From Proteiniphilum sp. UBA5267 (GTDB lineage Bacteria; Bacteroidota; Bacteroidia; Bacteroidales; Dysgonomonadaceae): a stretch of DNA of 15,677 nucleotides. The DNA lies in contig DHTF01000091.1 of NCBI GenBank assembly GCA_002411515.1, positions 15,914 through 31,590 of the forward strand, written 5' to 3'. The first letter of the stretch is position 1, and the number at the start of each line of letters is the position of its first letter. The position numbers and the translations under genes are program-made. The notes beneath the pieces are model-generated. The model had not been told where the DNA came from and ran no database searches. It saw only the letters and a list, made by a program, of their open reading frames with translations. Below are positions 1-6,978 of this stretch, in pieces.

Positions 1-86
1 GAGGTATTTCCGCCTCCGGCAATCACGAAACGATTGTCGCGGCCATAAAATTGTGATATCTCTATCAGTTGTTGAATTTCCTTCAT
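1..86 (-). CDS. Class II aldolase/adducin-type protein, N-terminal fragment (cut by window start)
   Basis: The minus-strand ATG at 86-84 opens a frame that stays open to base 1, giving 28 codons and part of a 29th. The peptide begins MKEIQQLIEIS and contains GRDNRFVIAGGGNT at about residues 15-28. The Gly-Gly-Gly-Asn-Thr run after a hydrophobic strand resembles the phosphate-binding N-terminal loop of class II aldolase/adducin proteins, especially the long aldolase and aldolase/short-chain-dehydrogenase types with GGGNTS, rather than the RNGGNI form of classical RhaD. It starts 10 nt after the PHP gene stop, so it is probably the next gene of the same operon and may be translationally coupled. 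The substrate cannot be read from this fragment. A role on a sugar phosphate such as rhamnulose-1-phosphate is possible but only inferred from the neighbouring rhamnose genes. Confidence 0.72.
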   Translation of the reverse strand, partial: MKEIQQLIEISQFYGRDNRFVIAGGGNT

Positions 87-96
87 TTTATGCTCT

Positions 97-1266
97 TTAC
101 CGGTTTACGTCCAGTCCATTTTGGATGAGTGTATCACCCAACGTCACAAATTCATCTCTCTTTGAACGATCTGCCTTTCCATTGGCATCCACATAACCCG
201 CCAATCCCTGTGAAACCACATGTTGATGTGCGGCAATCAGGCAAGCGCCTTCATAGTTTATCTGCTTCAGCTTGTCAGTTAACGGAACACCATGACGGGC
301 AAACAGTTCGATGGGTTCCATGGCGGGAGAATTGTGTTCGCTGCCGAAGGTAACCACAAAGCCCCGGTCATGCAGATAGGCAGCATAATTCTCCAATAAA
401 GCCACATCGTTGCGTGTAGTGATAAATTCCACCGAATGGAAACCCCGTTCGGTCAGCTGATCGGCCACCCGCTCCAGATCCGATTCAAAGTCGGTGTAGT
501 TACCCTTGGCATCATCAGCCAGGAAGGGATAGGTGGGGATTCCCCCCGCTGCCACAATCAGTTTTTGTACTTGCTCCATCGGAAGAAAGGCAGTCGCCTC
601 CTCGGGTACAAACGCTGCACCACCGGCTTTCAGCAGGTTTCCACGAATTTCATTTTCCACCGCGGCGATGTCATTTACAGATGACTTCATCGCTTTTCCG
701 CTGAAAAGTTTCGTCAAGAGTGATTGTATCGCAGCCTCCTCATTGTGGCAAACCTCATATACTTTCATTCGCAGTGCTCTTGCCAGATGGCGCTCACGGA
801 GTGAGCCGCTGGTCAGATCCTGTTTGATCTGCTCCACATCGAGGGTGAAGGATGCCTCCTTTTCCTGGAGATGTTCATTCAGCTTTGCGCACATCCTCTC
901 CACCTGCAGGTTCGATTCGGCCTGCACGGTAGAGAGGAGTGTGGCATACGGTTCACTTAATTGGAAGGGATGCGACATCCCTTTTCCGCTGAGGTAGGTG
1001 CGACCTGGGTTTGCCGGATCGTTTACCCGCAACCCGGCTTTTTGATCCGCTTCATTCAGGCTGATAAACTCGATACCGAACAAAGGGTACAGTTTCCGTT
1101 TGTGACAACCGTCGGCCCACGCTTCATACCCTTTGGCAGTGTAGAAATCGTTGATTCCGACTACGTTCACATTTTCTGCCACAGCCCTATCCAGCGCCTC
1201 ATCGATATCCCGAAAGGCGCTGAAGGAATAGGGTGTGTGTAAGTGAGCATTTACATTCAACATCAT
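97..1266 (-). CDS. PHP-domain metal-dependent phosphoesterase-like protein
   Basis: This is a protein of about 389 residues that begins MMLNVNAHLHTPYSFSAF. The HLHTPYS at residues 8-14 is PHP motif I (HxHTxxS). FGIEF near 63-67 matches the later Gly-x-Glu metal-ligand motif, and FGSEHNS near 308-313 matches the C-terminal GSDAH-type motif. PHP proteins use clustered metal ions to hydrolyse phosphate esters, often of sugar phosphates or nucleotides. Motif II, usually Asp-His, reads GINDFYT, so one usual ligand is not obvious. A long charged, largely helical-looking stretch (about 90-215) is inserted in the domain. The frame could open at 1332, but those 22 extra residues are encoded by the octamer repeat array and precede the motif by a low-complexity stretch, so I prefer 1266 (or the adjacent ATG at 1263). 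It lies between the E1 gene and the aldolase fragment on the same strand. Cytoplasmic, with no signal peptide. Substrate unknown. Confidence 0.83.
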   Translation of the reverse strand: MMLNVNAHLHTPYSFSAFRDIDEALDRAVAENVNVVGINDFYTAKGYEAWADGCHKRKLYPLFGIEFISLNEADQKAGLRVNDPANPGRTYLSGKGMSHPFQLSEPYATLLSTVQAESNLQVERMCAKLNEHLQEKEASFTLDVEQIKQDLTSGSLRERHLARALRMKVYEVCHNEEAAIQSLLTKLFSGKAMKSSVNDIAAVENEIRGNLLKAGGAAFVPEEATAFLPMEQVQKLIVAAGGIPTYPFLADDAKGNYTDFESDLERVADQLTERGFHSVEFITTRNDVALLENYAAYLHDRGFVVTFGSEHNSPAMEPIELFARHGVPLTDKLKQINYEGACLIAAHQHVVSQGLAGYVDANGKADRSKRDEFVTLGDTLIQNGLDVNR

Positions 1267-1270
1267 AAAT

Positions 1271-1364
1271 TGATTTGTTGATTTGTTGATTAGCAGATTA
1301 GCTGATTGGCTGATTGGCTGATTAATCATCACATCACCGAATCATCGAATCATTCTATCAAATA
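1271..1364. repeat. Inverted array of 8-bp repeats between E1 and PHP genes
   Basis: Reading the plus strand, units of the form TGATTnnn recur every 8 bp at 1271, 1279, 1287, 1295 (first base A), 1303, 1311 and 1319. From 1324 the complementary form AATCAnnn continues at the same 8-bp period at 1324, 1332 (CATCA), 1340, 1348 and 1356 (TATCA). The two arms meet in the palindrome TGATTAATCA at 1319-1328. The array fills the gap from the E1 stop codon, which it slightly overlaps, to within a few bases of the PHP start. The arms could pair as an imperfect hairpin in the transcript. Its role is unknown. Confidence 0.85.
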
Positions 1365-3817
1365 CCTTTTTTCGCCCGTTTCACCATCTCGCCGTCGGTA
1401 AAATTCTGTCCGGGCATATACCCTTTCAGCGGCTGAATCCGTTCGTGGATGACATCCAGGAACCAGGAGGGTTGCGGGAAGAAGGCATCTTCCAGTTCAT
1501 GTGCCGGGGTAATCCAGTTGCGGGAACCCAGTACGCATACAGGAGCATCGAGGTAGTCGAATGCCATCTGTCCGATGTTTGCTGCCAGGTCGTTCAGGAA
1601 GGACCCGCGGGTGGTGGCTTCACCGGCCACAATGATCTTTCCGGTTTTCTTTACCGACTCAATCACCTTCTCATAGTTGAAGGGTACCAAAGAGCGGGCA
1701 TCAATCACCTCGGCGCTGAGACCATATTTTTCTTCGAGTTCTTTTGCTGCCTTTAAAGCCGGGTAGAGTGTATGTCCGACAGTGAGGAATGTGATGTCTT
1801 TTCCCTCTTTCTTCACATCGGGTTCGCCCAGCGGAATTTCGTAATAGCCTGTGGGAACACCTCCTTCGTGAAACTGTTCTCCCATGTCATAGATGCGCTG
1901 GCTCTCGAAGAAGACTACCGGGTCGGTGCCTTGCAATGCCGCGTTCATCAGACCTTTGGCGTCGTAGGGTGTGACCGGGAAACAGACCTTGATACCGGGG
2001 ATGTGTGCCACCAGCGAGGTCCAGTCCTGTGAGTGTTGGGCGCCATATTTTGATCCCACGGATACGCGTACCACCACCGGCATTTTCAATACGTTGCCGC
2101 TCATGGCCTGCCACTTGGGTAGCTGGTTGAAGATCTCATCTCCTGACCTGCCAATAAAGTCACAGTACATGATCTCCGGAATCACCCTGCCGCCGCACAT
2201 GGCATAGCCGATGGCCGTACCCACGATGGATGCTTCTGCAATGGGTGAATTGAAGAGGCGATGATATGGCAAAGCCTCGGTCAGCCCGCCATATACGGCA
2301 AAGGCCCCACCCCAGTCGCGGTTCTCTTCACCGTAAGCGATGAGTGATGCATCTTTATAGAAACGGTCGATGATAGCTTCGAAGATACCGTCGCGCAGCT
2401 GGTACTGCTTCATTTTGCTGTAAAGTTTTCCTTCGGCATCGAAGGCAAAACGTTCCTTGTTGGCGATCTTTTTTACGCGTGGGTTTTCCGCCATCGGCAT
2501 CAGCACTTCGGGCTTTGCATCGGAGAAGGATTCCACCGAACCATTGGAGAACATCATCTCTCCGATGATATCAGCATTGTCCATGCGTGGGGATACTTCA
2601 TCGTTGATAGCCAGCAGGAACATCTCGTTCACCAATTTCTGAATATCATCCGCTATCAGGTCGAGGTCGGCCTGTGAAGCCACCCCGGCCTCGAGCAGTT
2701 GCTCACCGTAGCTACGAATGCAGTCCTGTGCTTCCCATGCCTCGACCTCTTCTTTGGTGCGGTAGGAAGAAGCGTCGGAGGGCGAGTGGCCGCTGTAACG
2801 GTAAGTGAGTACATCGAGCAACACAGGGCCTCTTTTTTCTTCGATTACTTTACGTTTGCGTTTATAGGCATCGATTACAGCCAGCGGGTTGTAACCATCC
2901 ACCCGTTCGGCATGCATCTGCTCGCCATTCACGCCGGCGCCGATGCGGGCTGCTATGCCGTAGCCCATGGTTTCACCCACGGTCTGGCCGCCCATGCCAT
3001 ATTGGTTGTTCATGATGTTGATGATTACCGGCAATCCGCCCTTCATATCTCCTTCCCAGAGTTCGGTGAATTGATCCATCGCGGCAAAGTTGATGCCTTC
3101 CCATACCGGGCCGCATGCCAGAGAGGCGTCGCCGATGTTGGCCACCACCAGTCCCGGTTTGCGGTTCACCTTCTTGTAGAGTGCTGCGCCCACGGCAATA
3201 TCGCCCGAGCCGCCCACGATGGCGTTGTTGGGATAGACACCGAAGGGTGTGAAGAAGGCATGCATGGAGCCGCCCAATCCCTTGTTAAATCCTGACTTGC
3301 GAGCAAAGATCTCCGCTAGCGTACCGTATACCAAAAAACGTTTGGCCAGTTCTTTAACCGACCCGTTGAAATCTTTTTTTACGATATCGAAAACCGTCCC
3401 ATCGAAGAAAGTCTTCATGATTTCGGTGAGCTGGGCGTCATCCAGCTTGTGGATGGCCGACATTCCCTTGGCCAGGATCTCACCATGTGAACGGTGGCTA
3501 CCGAAGATAAAATCATCCACCGTTAGCGTCCAGGCCATGCCCACTGCTGCGGACTCTTGTCCGATGGAGAGGTGAGCCGGTCCCGGGTGGTTGTAGGACG
3601 TACCGTTATATTCCCCCTTGGTCTTGATCAGGTTCAACATGGTTTCGAACTCACGGATCAACACCATGTCATGATAGATGGTTTTAAATTCTTCGTTGGT
3701 GAAATTATCTTTCTCTTCTTTCACACTCTTTTGATACTGGTTGACCGGGATGGGCTGAAACTCTACGAACCCTGGCTTGCGTACCTGTGACGGATCAATG
3801 TTTTGAACTTTAGGCAT
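1358..3817 (-). CDS. 2-oxoacid dehydrogenase E1, fused alpha and beta subunits (thiamine diphosphate dependent)
   Basis: This 819-residue protein decarboxylates a 2-oxoacid and transfers the acyl group to the lipoyl arm of E2. Residues about 40-410 are E1-alpha: GSHRSHGEILAKG near 106-118, GLGGSMH near 180-186, the thiamine-diphosphate/Mg motif opening IGDAS (228-232) and closing with NN (270-271), and YSGHSPSDASSYRT near 341-354. Residues about 465-819 are E1-beta, with the YGEEN cofactor-activating region at about 495-499. In the branched-chain and acetoin/pyruvate E1 families these are usually two chains; single-chain fusions are known in Bacteroidetes. E2 and E3 lie immediately upstream in the same direction (51 nt from E3), completing a complex. 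Substrate choice among pyruvate, acetoin and branched-chain 2-oxoacids cannot be settled from sequence reading alone. The start ATG at 3817 follows an A/T-rich leader. No in-frame defect is seen. Confidence 0.93.
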   Translation of the reverse strand: MPKVQNIDPSQVRKPGFVEFQPIPVNQYQKSVKEEKDNFTNEEFKTIYHDMVLIREFETMLNLIKTKGEYNGTSYNHPGPAHLSIGQESAAVGMAWTLTVDDFIFGSHRSHGEILAKGMSAIHKLDDAQLTEIMKTFFDGTVFDIVKKDFNGSVKELAKRFLVYGTLAEIFARKSGFNKGLGGSMHAFFTPFGVYPNNAIVGGSGDIAVGAALYKKVNRKPGLVVANIGDASLACGPVWEGINFAAMDQFTELWEGDMKGGLPVIINIMNNQYGMGGQTVGETMGYGIAARIGAGVNGEQMHAERVDGYNPLAVIDAYKRKRKVIEEKRGPVLLDVLTYRYSGHSPSDASSYRTKEEVEAWEAQDCIRSYGEQLLEAGVASQADLDLIADDIQKLVNEMFLLAINDEVSPRMDNADIIGEMMFSNGSVESFSDAKPEVLMPMAENPRVKKIANKERFAFDAEGKLYSKMKQYQLRDGIFEAIIDRFYKDASLIAYGEENRDWGGAFAVYGGLTEALPYHRLFNSPIAEASIVGTAIGYAMCGGRVIPEIMYCDFIGRSGDEIFNQLPKWQAMSGNVLKMPVVVRVSVGSKYGAQHSQDWTSLVAHIPGIKVCFPVTPYDAKGLMNAALQGTDPVVFFESQRIYDMGEQFHEGGVPTGYYEIPLGEPDVKKEGKDITFLTVGHTLYPALKAAKELEEKYGLSAEVIDARSLVPFNYEKVIESVKKTGKIIVAGEATTRGSFLNDLAANIGQMAFDYLDAPVCVLGSRNWITPAHELEDAFFPQPSWFLDVIHERIQPLKGYMPGQNFTDGEMVKRAKKGI

Positions 3818-3868
3818 TTTATATTAATTTGTTGATGTTTTACTTATTGATTATTTTCTTCTATACGG

Positions 3869-5224
3869 TTAAAAACTAAAAACCACCTCCTTGAGAATTT
3901 CGCTGACGGTAGGATGAGGAAATACCACCTCTTGCATTTCTTTCAGGGTCATTTCCTGTTCAATGGCGATACAAGCACCGTAGATAATCTCGCTGGAAGG
4001 ATTGCCGAGCATATGCACGCCAATCACCTCTCCATGCTTTTCACCTACCAGCACTTTACAGATTCCTGTGCCACCTTCATTTTCAGCCACAAAACGTCCT
4101 GCATAGGCCATGGGCAGTTTGGCTACCTTATAGGCTATGCCCTTTGCTTTGGCCGACTCTTCGGTCTCACCCACGCCGGCCACTTCGGGGTTGGTATATA
4201 CAACTCCAGGTATGGCGTTGTAGCGCATCATATCGTTGCGGCCGATAAGGTTGTTCACCACTACCTCGCCCTCGCGGCTTGCCGTATGGGCCAGCAGTGA
4301 GAAACCTGTCACATCGCCGGCAGCAAATACGCCGGGAATATTGGTGCGCATCTTTTCATCCACCTTGATGCCATTGCGCAGCAGTTCCACACCCAGGTTT
4401 TCCAGGCCAAATCCCTTTGTAACCGGGCGACGGCCCACGCTCAACAGAATCTTTTCACCTTCCACAGTGTGGGTTTCGCCCTCTTTTTCGAAAACAACCT
4501 TGTTGCCCGCAATCTGCACCACCTTTGCATTCAGGTTGAATGCAACTCCTTTTTTTGCATAGATGTCACGAAGCATGGCCGACACTTCAAAGTCGAGGCC
4601 GCCCAATATTTCCGGGAGCATCTCCACCACAGTCACTTCAGTTCCCAGACTATTGTAGAAGCTGGCGAACTCCATGCCGATTACGCCGCCGCCAATCACC
4701 ACAAGTGATGCAGGCCGTTCCGTCATTTCCAGTATCTCCCGGTTGGTAAGAATCACTTCTCCCGCTTCCTTCAAGCCCGGGATGGGTGGTACGGAAGCCT
4801 CCGATCCGGTACAGATGAGCAGATTCTTCCCAATATATTTCTCCCCATTGCAGGTCACCTGGATCCCTTCTGCAGAGCGACTTTCGATAAAAGCCTCTCC
4901 TTTCACCACGGTGACATGGTTTGATTTCATTTTGCCCTCTACGCCTGAAACAAGTTTGCGAACTACCTTTTTCTTGCGGGAGACTATTTTCTCATAGTCG
5001 AAGCGGATATTATCTCCAGACACACCATATTTATCGCCATGTAAGGCATTCTCATATATCTTGGCACTATATAGCAACGTCTTGGTGGGTATGCATCCTT
5101 CGTTGAGACAGACACCACCCATTGCTTTTTTCTCAAAAAGGACTACGTTCAATCCAGCGTGCCCTGCTCTCTCTGCTGCTACATACCCGGCAGGACCGCC
5201 ACCGATGATCAGTAAATCTATCAT
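3869..5224 (-). CDS. lpdA: Dihydrolipoyl dehydrogenase (E3 of the 2-oxoacid dehydrogenase complex)
   Basis: This 451-residue flavoprotein reoxidises dihydrolipoyl groups on E2 and reduces NAD+. The N-terminal FAD fold starts IIGGGPAGYVAAERAG (6-21). The redox-active disulfide is in GGVCLNEGCIPTKT, Cys39 and Cys44. A second Rossmann motif, VVIGGGVIGMEFASF in the middle of the chain, binds NAD. A second FAD contact, FAAGDVTG, follows. The C-terminal dimerisation domain ends with the catalytic HPTVSE pair (His437, Glu442). Length and motif order are those of a normal E3, with no lipoyl domain fused at the N-terminus. It sits 22 nt after the E2 stop and 51 nt before E1, so it is very probably dedicated to this complex, although E3 is often shared among several complexes. 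Confidence 0.96.
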   Translation of the reverse strand: MIDLLIIGGGPAGYVAAERAGHAGLNVVLFEKKAMGGVCLNEGCIPTKTLLYSAKIYENALHGDKYGVSGDNIRFDYEKIVSRKKKVVRKLVSGVEGKMKSNHVTVVKGEAFIESRSAEGIQVTCNGEKYIGKNLLICTGSEASVPPIPGLKEAGEVILTNREILEMTERPASLVVIGGGVIGMEFASFYNSLGTEVTVVEMLPEILGGLDFEVSAMLRDIYAKKGVAFNLNAKVVQIAGNKVVFEKEGETHTVEGEKILLSVGRRPVTKGFGLENLGVELLRNGIKVDEKMRTNIPGVFAAGDVTGFSLLAHTASREGEVVVNNLIGRNDMMRYNAIPGVVYTNPEVAGVGETEESAKAKGIAYKVAKLPMAYAGRFVAENEGGTGICKVLVGEKHGEVIGVHMLGNPSSEIIYGACIAIEQEMTLKEMQEVVFPHPTVSEILKEVVFSF

Positions 5225-5246
5225 AGTTATAAATATTAATTTTCAA

Positions 5247-6578
5247 TCAAAATTGAATTTCCATCGTTTCAATTTCCGTGGCAATTTGTTTCAGGAAACG
5301 GGTTGCTTCTCCCCCATCCAGAGAACGGTGATCATAGGTAAGGCTCAGTCCAATATGGGGCACAAAGGCATACACCCCGTCGCCCAAGTCTTTCGGACGA
5401 GGCAGGATTGTATTTACACCGAGGATGGCCGACTGCGGCAGATTGATCACAGGAGTAAAAATTTCGACTCCGTAATTGCCGAGATTCGAAACGGTGAATG
5501 TGGCGGCCTCTGCAGCTAGCATGTCTGGATTCACGCTGCCACTGCGGCAGGCCGTGGCGAGCTCCTTGAGTTGGTTGGAGAGTCCCACAATGGAGAGATC
5601 ATCGGCATTGCGCAATGCAGGCACCATCAGCCCTCTTTCTGTATCCACAGCCAGGCCAAGGTGTACTTTATGAAAATAACGTTTGGTATCGCCCAGAAAA
5701 TGGGTATTGACTTCGGGGAATTTTTTCAATGCGTTGATTACTGCATAACAGACCATGTCGTTCAGGGTGATATTTGCAGCGATCCGTCCTTCCTGCTGTG
5801 CAGTTTTTGCTTTCTTCCTAAGCTCGAGAATGCGTCGTGCATCGGCCCCCAGATGATGGGTGAGCTGTGCAGAATTCTGCAAAGAAGCATGCATTGATTT
5901 GGCAATCAGCTTACGCATGTTCGACAACTTTTTATCCTCGTAATCCACACCATAGACAGGATTTACCGGAGCGACCAGATCGGCTGCACGGGTTCTGCCT
6001 GCCAGGCCTGTACCCGCTATTTCAGGTTGCACACCTTCCTCGAGGGCCACCATTTTTGCCAGCGGTGTCATTTTCGGACGATCGACGAGACGTGTCATCA
6101 CATCTTTCTCCACAATCCGACCATTGGGACCCGTGCCATCAAGTTGTGACACCGGTATCGCATTCTTTTCGGCCAGTTTCTTTGCACGAGGAGAGATAAA
6201 CCGATTTTCGGAGGTCGTAGTTTGTGTCTCTACGGCAGCCATCACTTTGTCGGGCGCGGCCACAGTCGCGTCCGCTGAAGGAACGGCATCTTCAATGATT
6301 TGTGCGGGGGCAGGAGTAGATAATGCGGAAATATCTTCACCCGGCTCACCGATGATCATCATGTTTTCTAGAACTGGTACTTCATCACCCTCACCGTAAA
6401 AAGAAACCAGAACTGTGCCATCAACTGGTGATTCTTCTTCAAAGGAAGCTTTGTCTGTTTCATAAGAGAATAAGATTTCTCCCTTTTTCACGATATCACC
6501 TTTTTTCTTGTGTAAAGTTGTAATGATACAACTTTCAACAGACTGCCCCTGTTTGGGCATGATTACTGCAATTGCCAT
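5247..6578 (-). CDS. 2-oxoacid dehydrogenase E2, dihydrolipoamide acyltransferase
   Basis: This 443-residue protein is the core of the complex and moves the acyl group from lipoyl-lysine to coenzyme A. Residues 1-80 form one lipoyl domain with the modified lysine at Lys43 in ETDKASFEEESP. An Ala/Pro/Thr-rich flexible linker follows (about 84-124). A peripheral-subunit-binding domain is clear at about 127-163 (ISPRAKKLAEK, then DGTGPNGRIVEKDV). A second, weaker copy appears at about 170-202 (TPLAKMVALEE, then AGTGLAGRTRAADL). The catalytic acyltransferase domain covers about 212-443 and carries DHRSLDGG with His417 and Asp421. It is the first gene of the leftward set, and a good Bacteroidetes-type promoter lies just upstream. 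Acyl specificity (acetyl or branched-chain) is not readable with confidence. Confidence 0.94.
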   Translation of the reverse strand: MAIAVIMPKQGQSVESCIITTLHKKKGDIVKKGEILFSYETDKASFEEESPVDGTVLVSFYGEGDEVPVLENMMIIGEPGEDISALSTPAPAQIIEDAVPSADATVAAPDKVMAAVETQTTTSENRFISPRAKKLAEKNAIPVSQLDGTGPNGRIVEKDVMTRLVDRPKMTPLAKMVALEEGVQPEIAGTGLAGRTRAADLVAPVNPVYGVDYEDKKLSNMRKLIAKSMHASLQNSAQLTHHLGADARRILELRKKAKTAQQEGRIAANITLNDMVCYAVINALKKFPEVNTHFLGDTKRYFHKVHLGLAVDTERGLMVPALRNADDLSIVGLSNQLKELATACRSGSVNPDMLAAEAATFTVSNLGNYGVEIFTPVINLPQSAILGVNTILPRPKDLGDGVYAFVPHIGLSLTYDHRSLDGGEATRFLKQIATEIETMEIQF

Positions 6579-6631
6579 TTATGATTAATTTAAGAATTTT
6601 CGAACGAAAACTGTGCTGTACTTTAATTATG

Positions 6632-6662
6632 CAAAATTACTTCTATTCTATAAAAATTCAAA
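6632..6662 (-). promoter_or_regulatory. Promoter of the 2-oxoacid dehydrogenase operon (Bacteroidetes type)
   Basis: On the minus strand, TTTG (6662-6659) is followed after 19 nt by TAATTTTG (6639-6632), an exact match to the Bacteroidetes -33 TTTG and -7 TAnnTTTG consensus with normal spacing. Transcription would begin near 6625, leaving a leader of about 45 nt before the E2 ATG at 6578. The match is by eye; no transcript data are available. Confidence 0.62.
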
Positions 6663-6896
6663 AAAATAAAAGCCGTCTACTTACTACATTGTACTTCAAC
6701 ATCGTTTTCGGATCTCCTAATGATTACGATTTATAGTTTGCGCAAATGTATTTATTTTGAACTGAATGCAGTTCTAATAATTGATATTTTTGCTTTGTTT
6801 TTTGATATCGCTCTCCTTGCTTTTTACATTAAGTGAATGTACAATATTTTTTTTACAAGACTTATCAAAAAGTACAGTTATTAGATCATATATTTT
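6663..6896. other. AT-rich divergent intergenic region between the two operons
   Basis: This is the central part of the roughly 400-bp gap between the E2 and rhaB genes. It is strongly A/T rich, and no coding frame with recognisable protein features was seen on either strand. Apart from the hairpin-like element at 6759-6774 and a weaker minus-strand TACATTTG box at 6750-6743, I see T-rich runs but no rho-independent terminator, tRNA or clear riboswitch. It is the likely place for operators controlling both divergent units. Confidence 0.6.
6759..6774. promoter_or_regulatory. Perfect inverted repeat, possible operator
   Basis: GAACTG (6759-6764), a 4-nt spacer AATG, then CAGTTC (6769-6774) form a perfect 6-bp inverted repeat in otherwise low-complexity A/T-rich DNA between the divergent promoters. 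No T-tract follows on the plus strand, so it does not look like a terminator. A regulator-binding site is possible but unproven, and 6-bp arms can occur by chance. Confidence 0.3.
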
Positions 6897-6928
6897 ATTG
6901 CAGGAGAAAGATTTTACCCGTAAGTTTG
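6897..6928 (+). promoter_or_regulatory. Promoter of the rhamnose operon (Bacteroidetes type)
   Basis: ATTG at 6897-6900 (consensus TTTG) is followed after 20 nt by TAAGTTTG at 6921-6928, an exact TAnnTTTG -7 element. The start of transcription would be near 6934, giving a leader of about 45 nt before the rhaB ATG. The weaker -33 box would suit a promoter that needs an activator such as the downstream AraC-family protein, but this is inference. Confidence 0.58.
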
Positions 6929-6935
6929 CAAATAT

Positions 6936-6960
6936 TCTTTAAACAGACAATCTTTAAACA
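6936..6960 (+). repeat. Direct repeat in the rhaB leader
   Basis: TCTTTAAACA occurs at 6936-6945 and again at 6951-6960, a 15-bp period. It lies just downstream of the predicted rhaB transcription start and upstream of the ATG. It could be a protein-binding or leader RNA element, or a chance duplication in A/T-rich DNA. Confidence 0.45.
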
Positions 6961-6978
6961 ATAATTTAACCTCACATC

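Noticed and set aside
1267..1332. N-terminal extension of the PHP gene to an ATG at 1332
   Set aside because: The extra residues are wholly encoded by the repeat array and are low complexity (Asn/Ser/Gln/Leu rich), and the conserved motif sits a normal short distance from the ATG at 1266.
1271..1364. Octamer array as a CRISPR array
   Set aside because: Units are 8 bp with 3-base variable parts and an inversion in the middle; CRISPR repeats are 20-40 bp with long unique spacers, and no cas gene is present.
2699..3295. Long plus-strand open frame of 198 codons inside the E1 gene
   Set aside because: It is antisense to the well-supported E1 coding region, lies over its cofactor motifs and shows no protein family features of its own; other antisense frames in the window are rejected for the same reason.
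6743..6750. Second minus-strand promoter with TACATTTG as -7 element
   Set aside because: The box matches TAnnTTTG, but no TTTG lies 19-21 nt upstream on that strand; kept only as a weak possibility.
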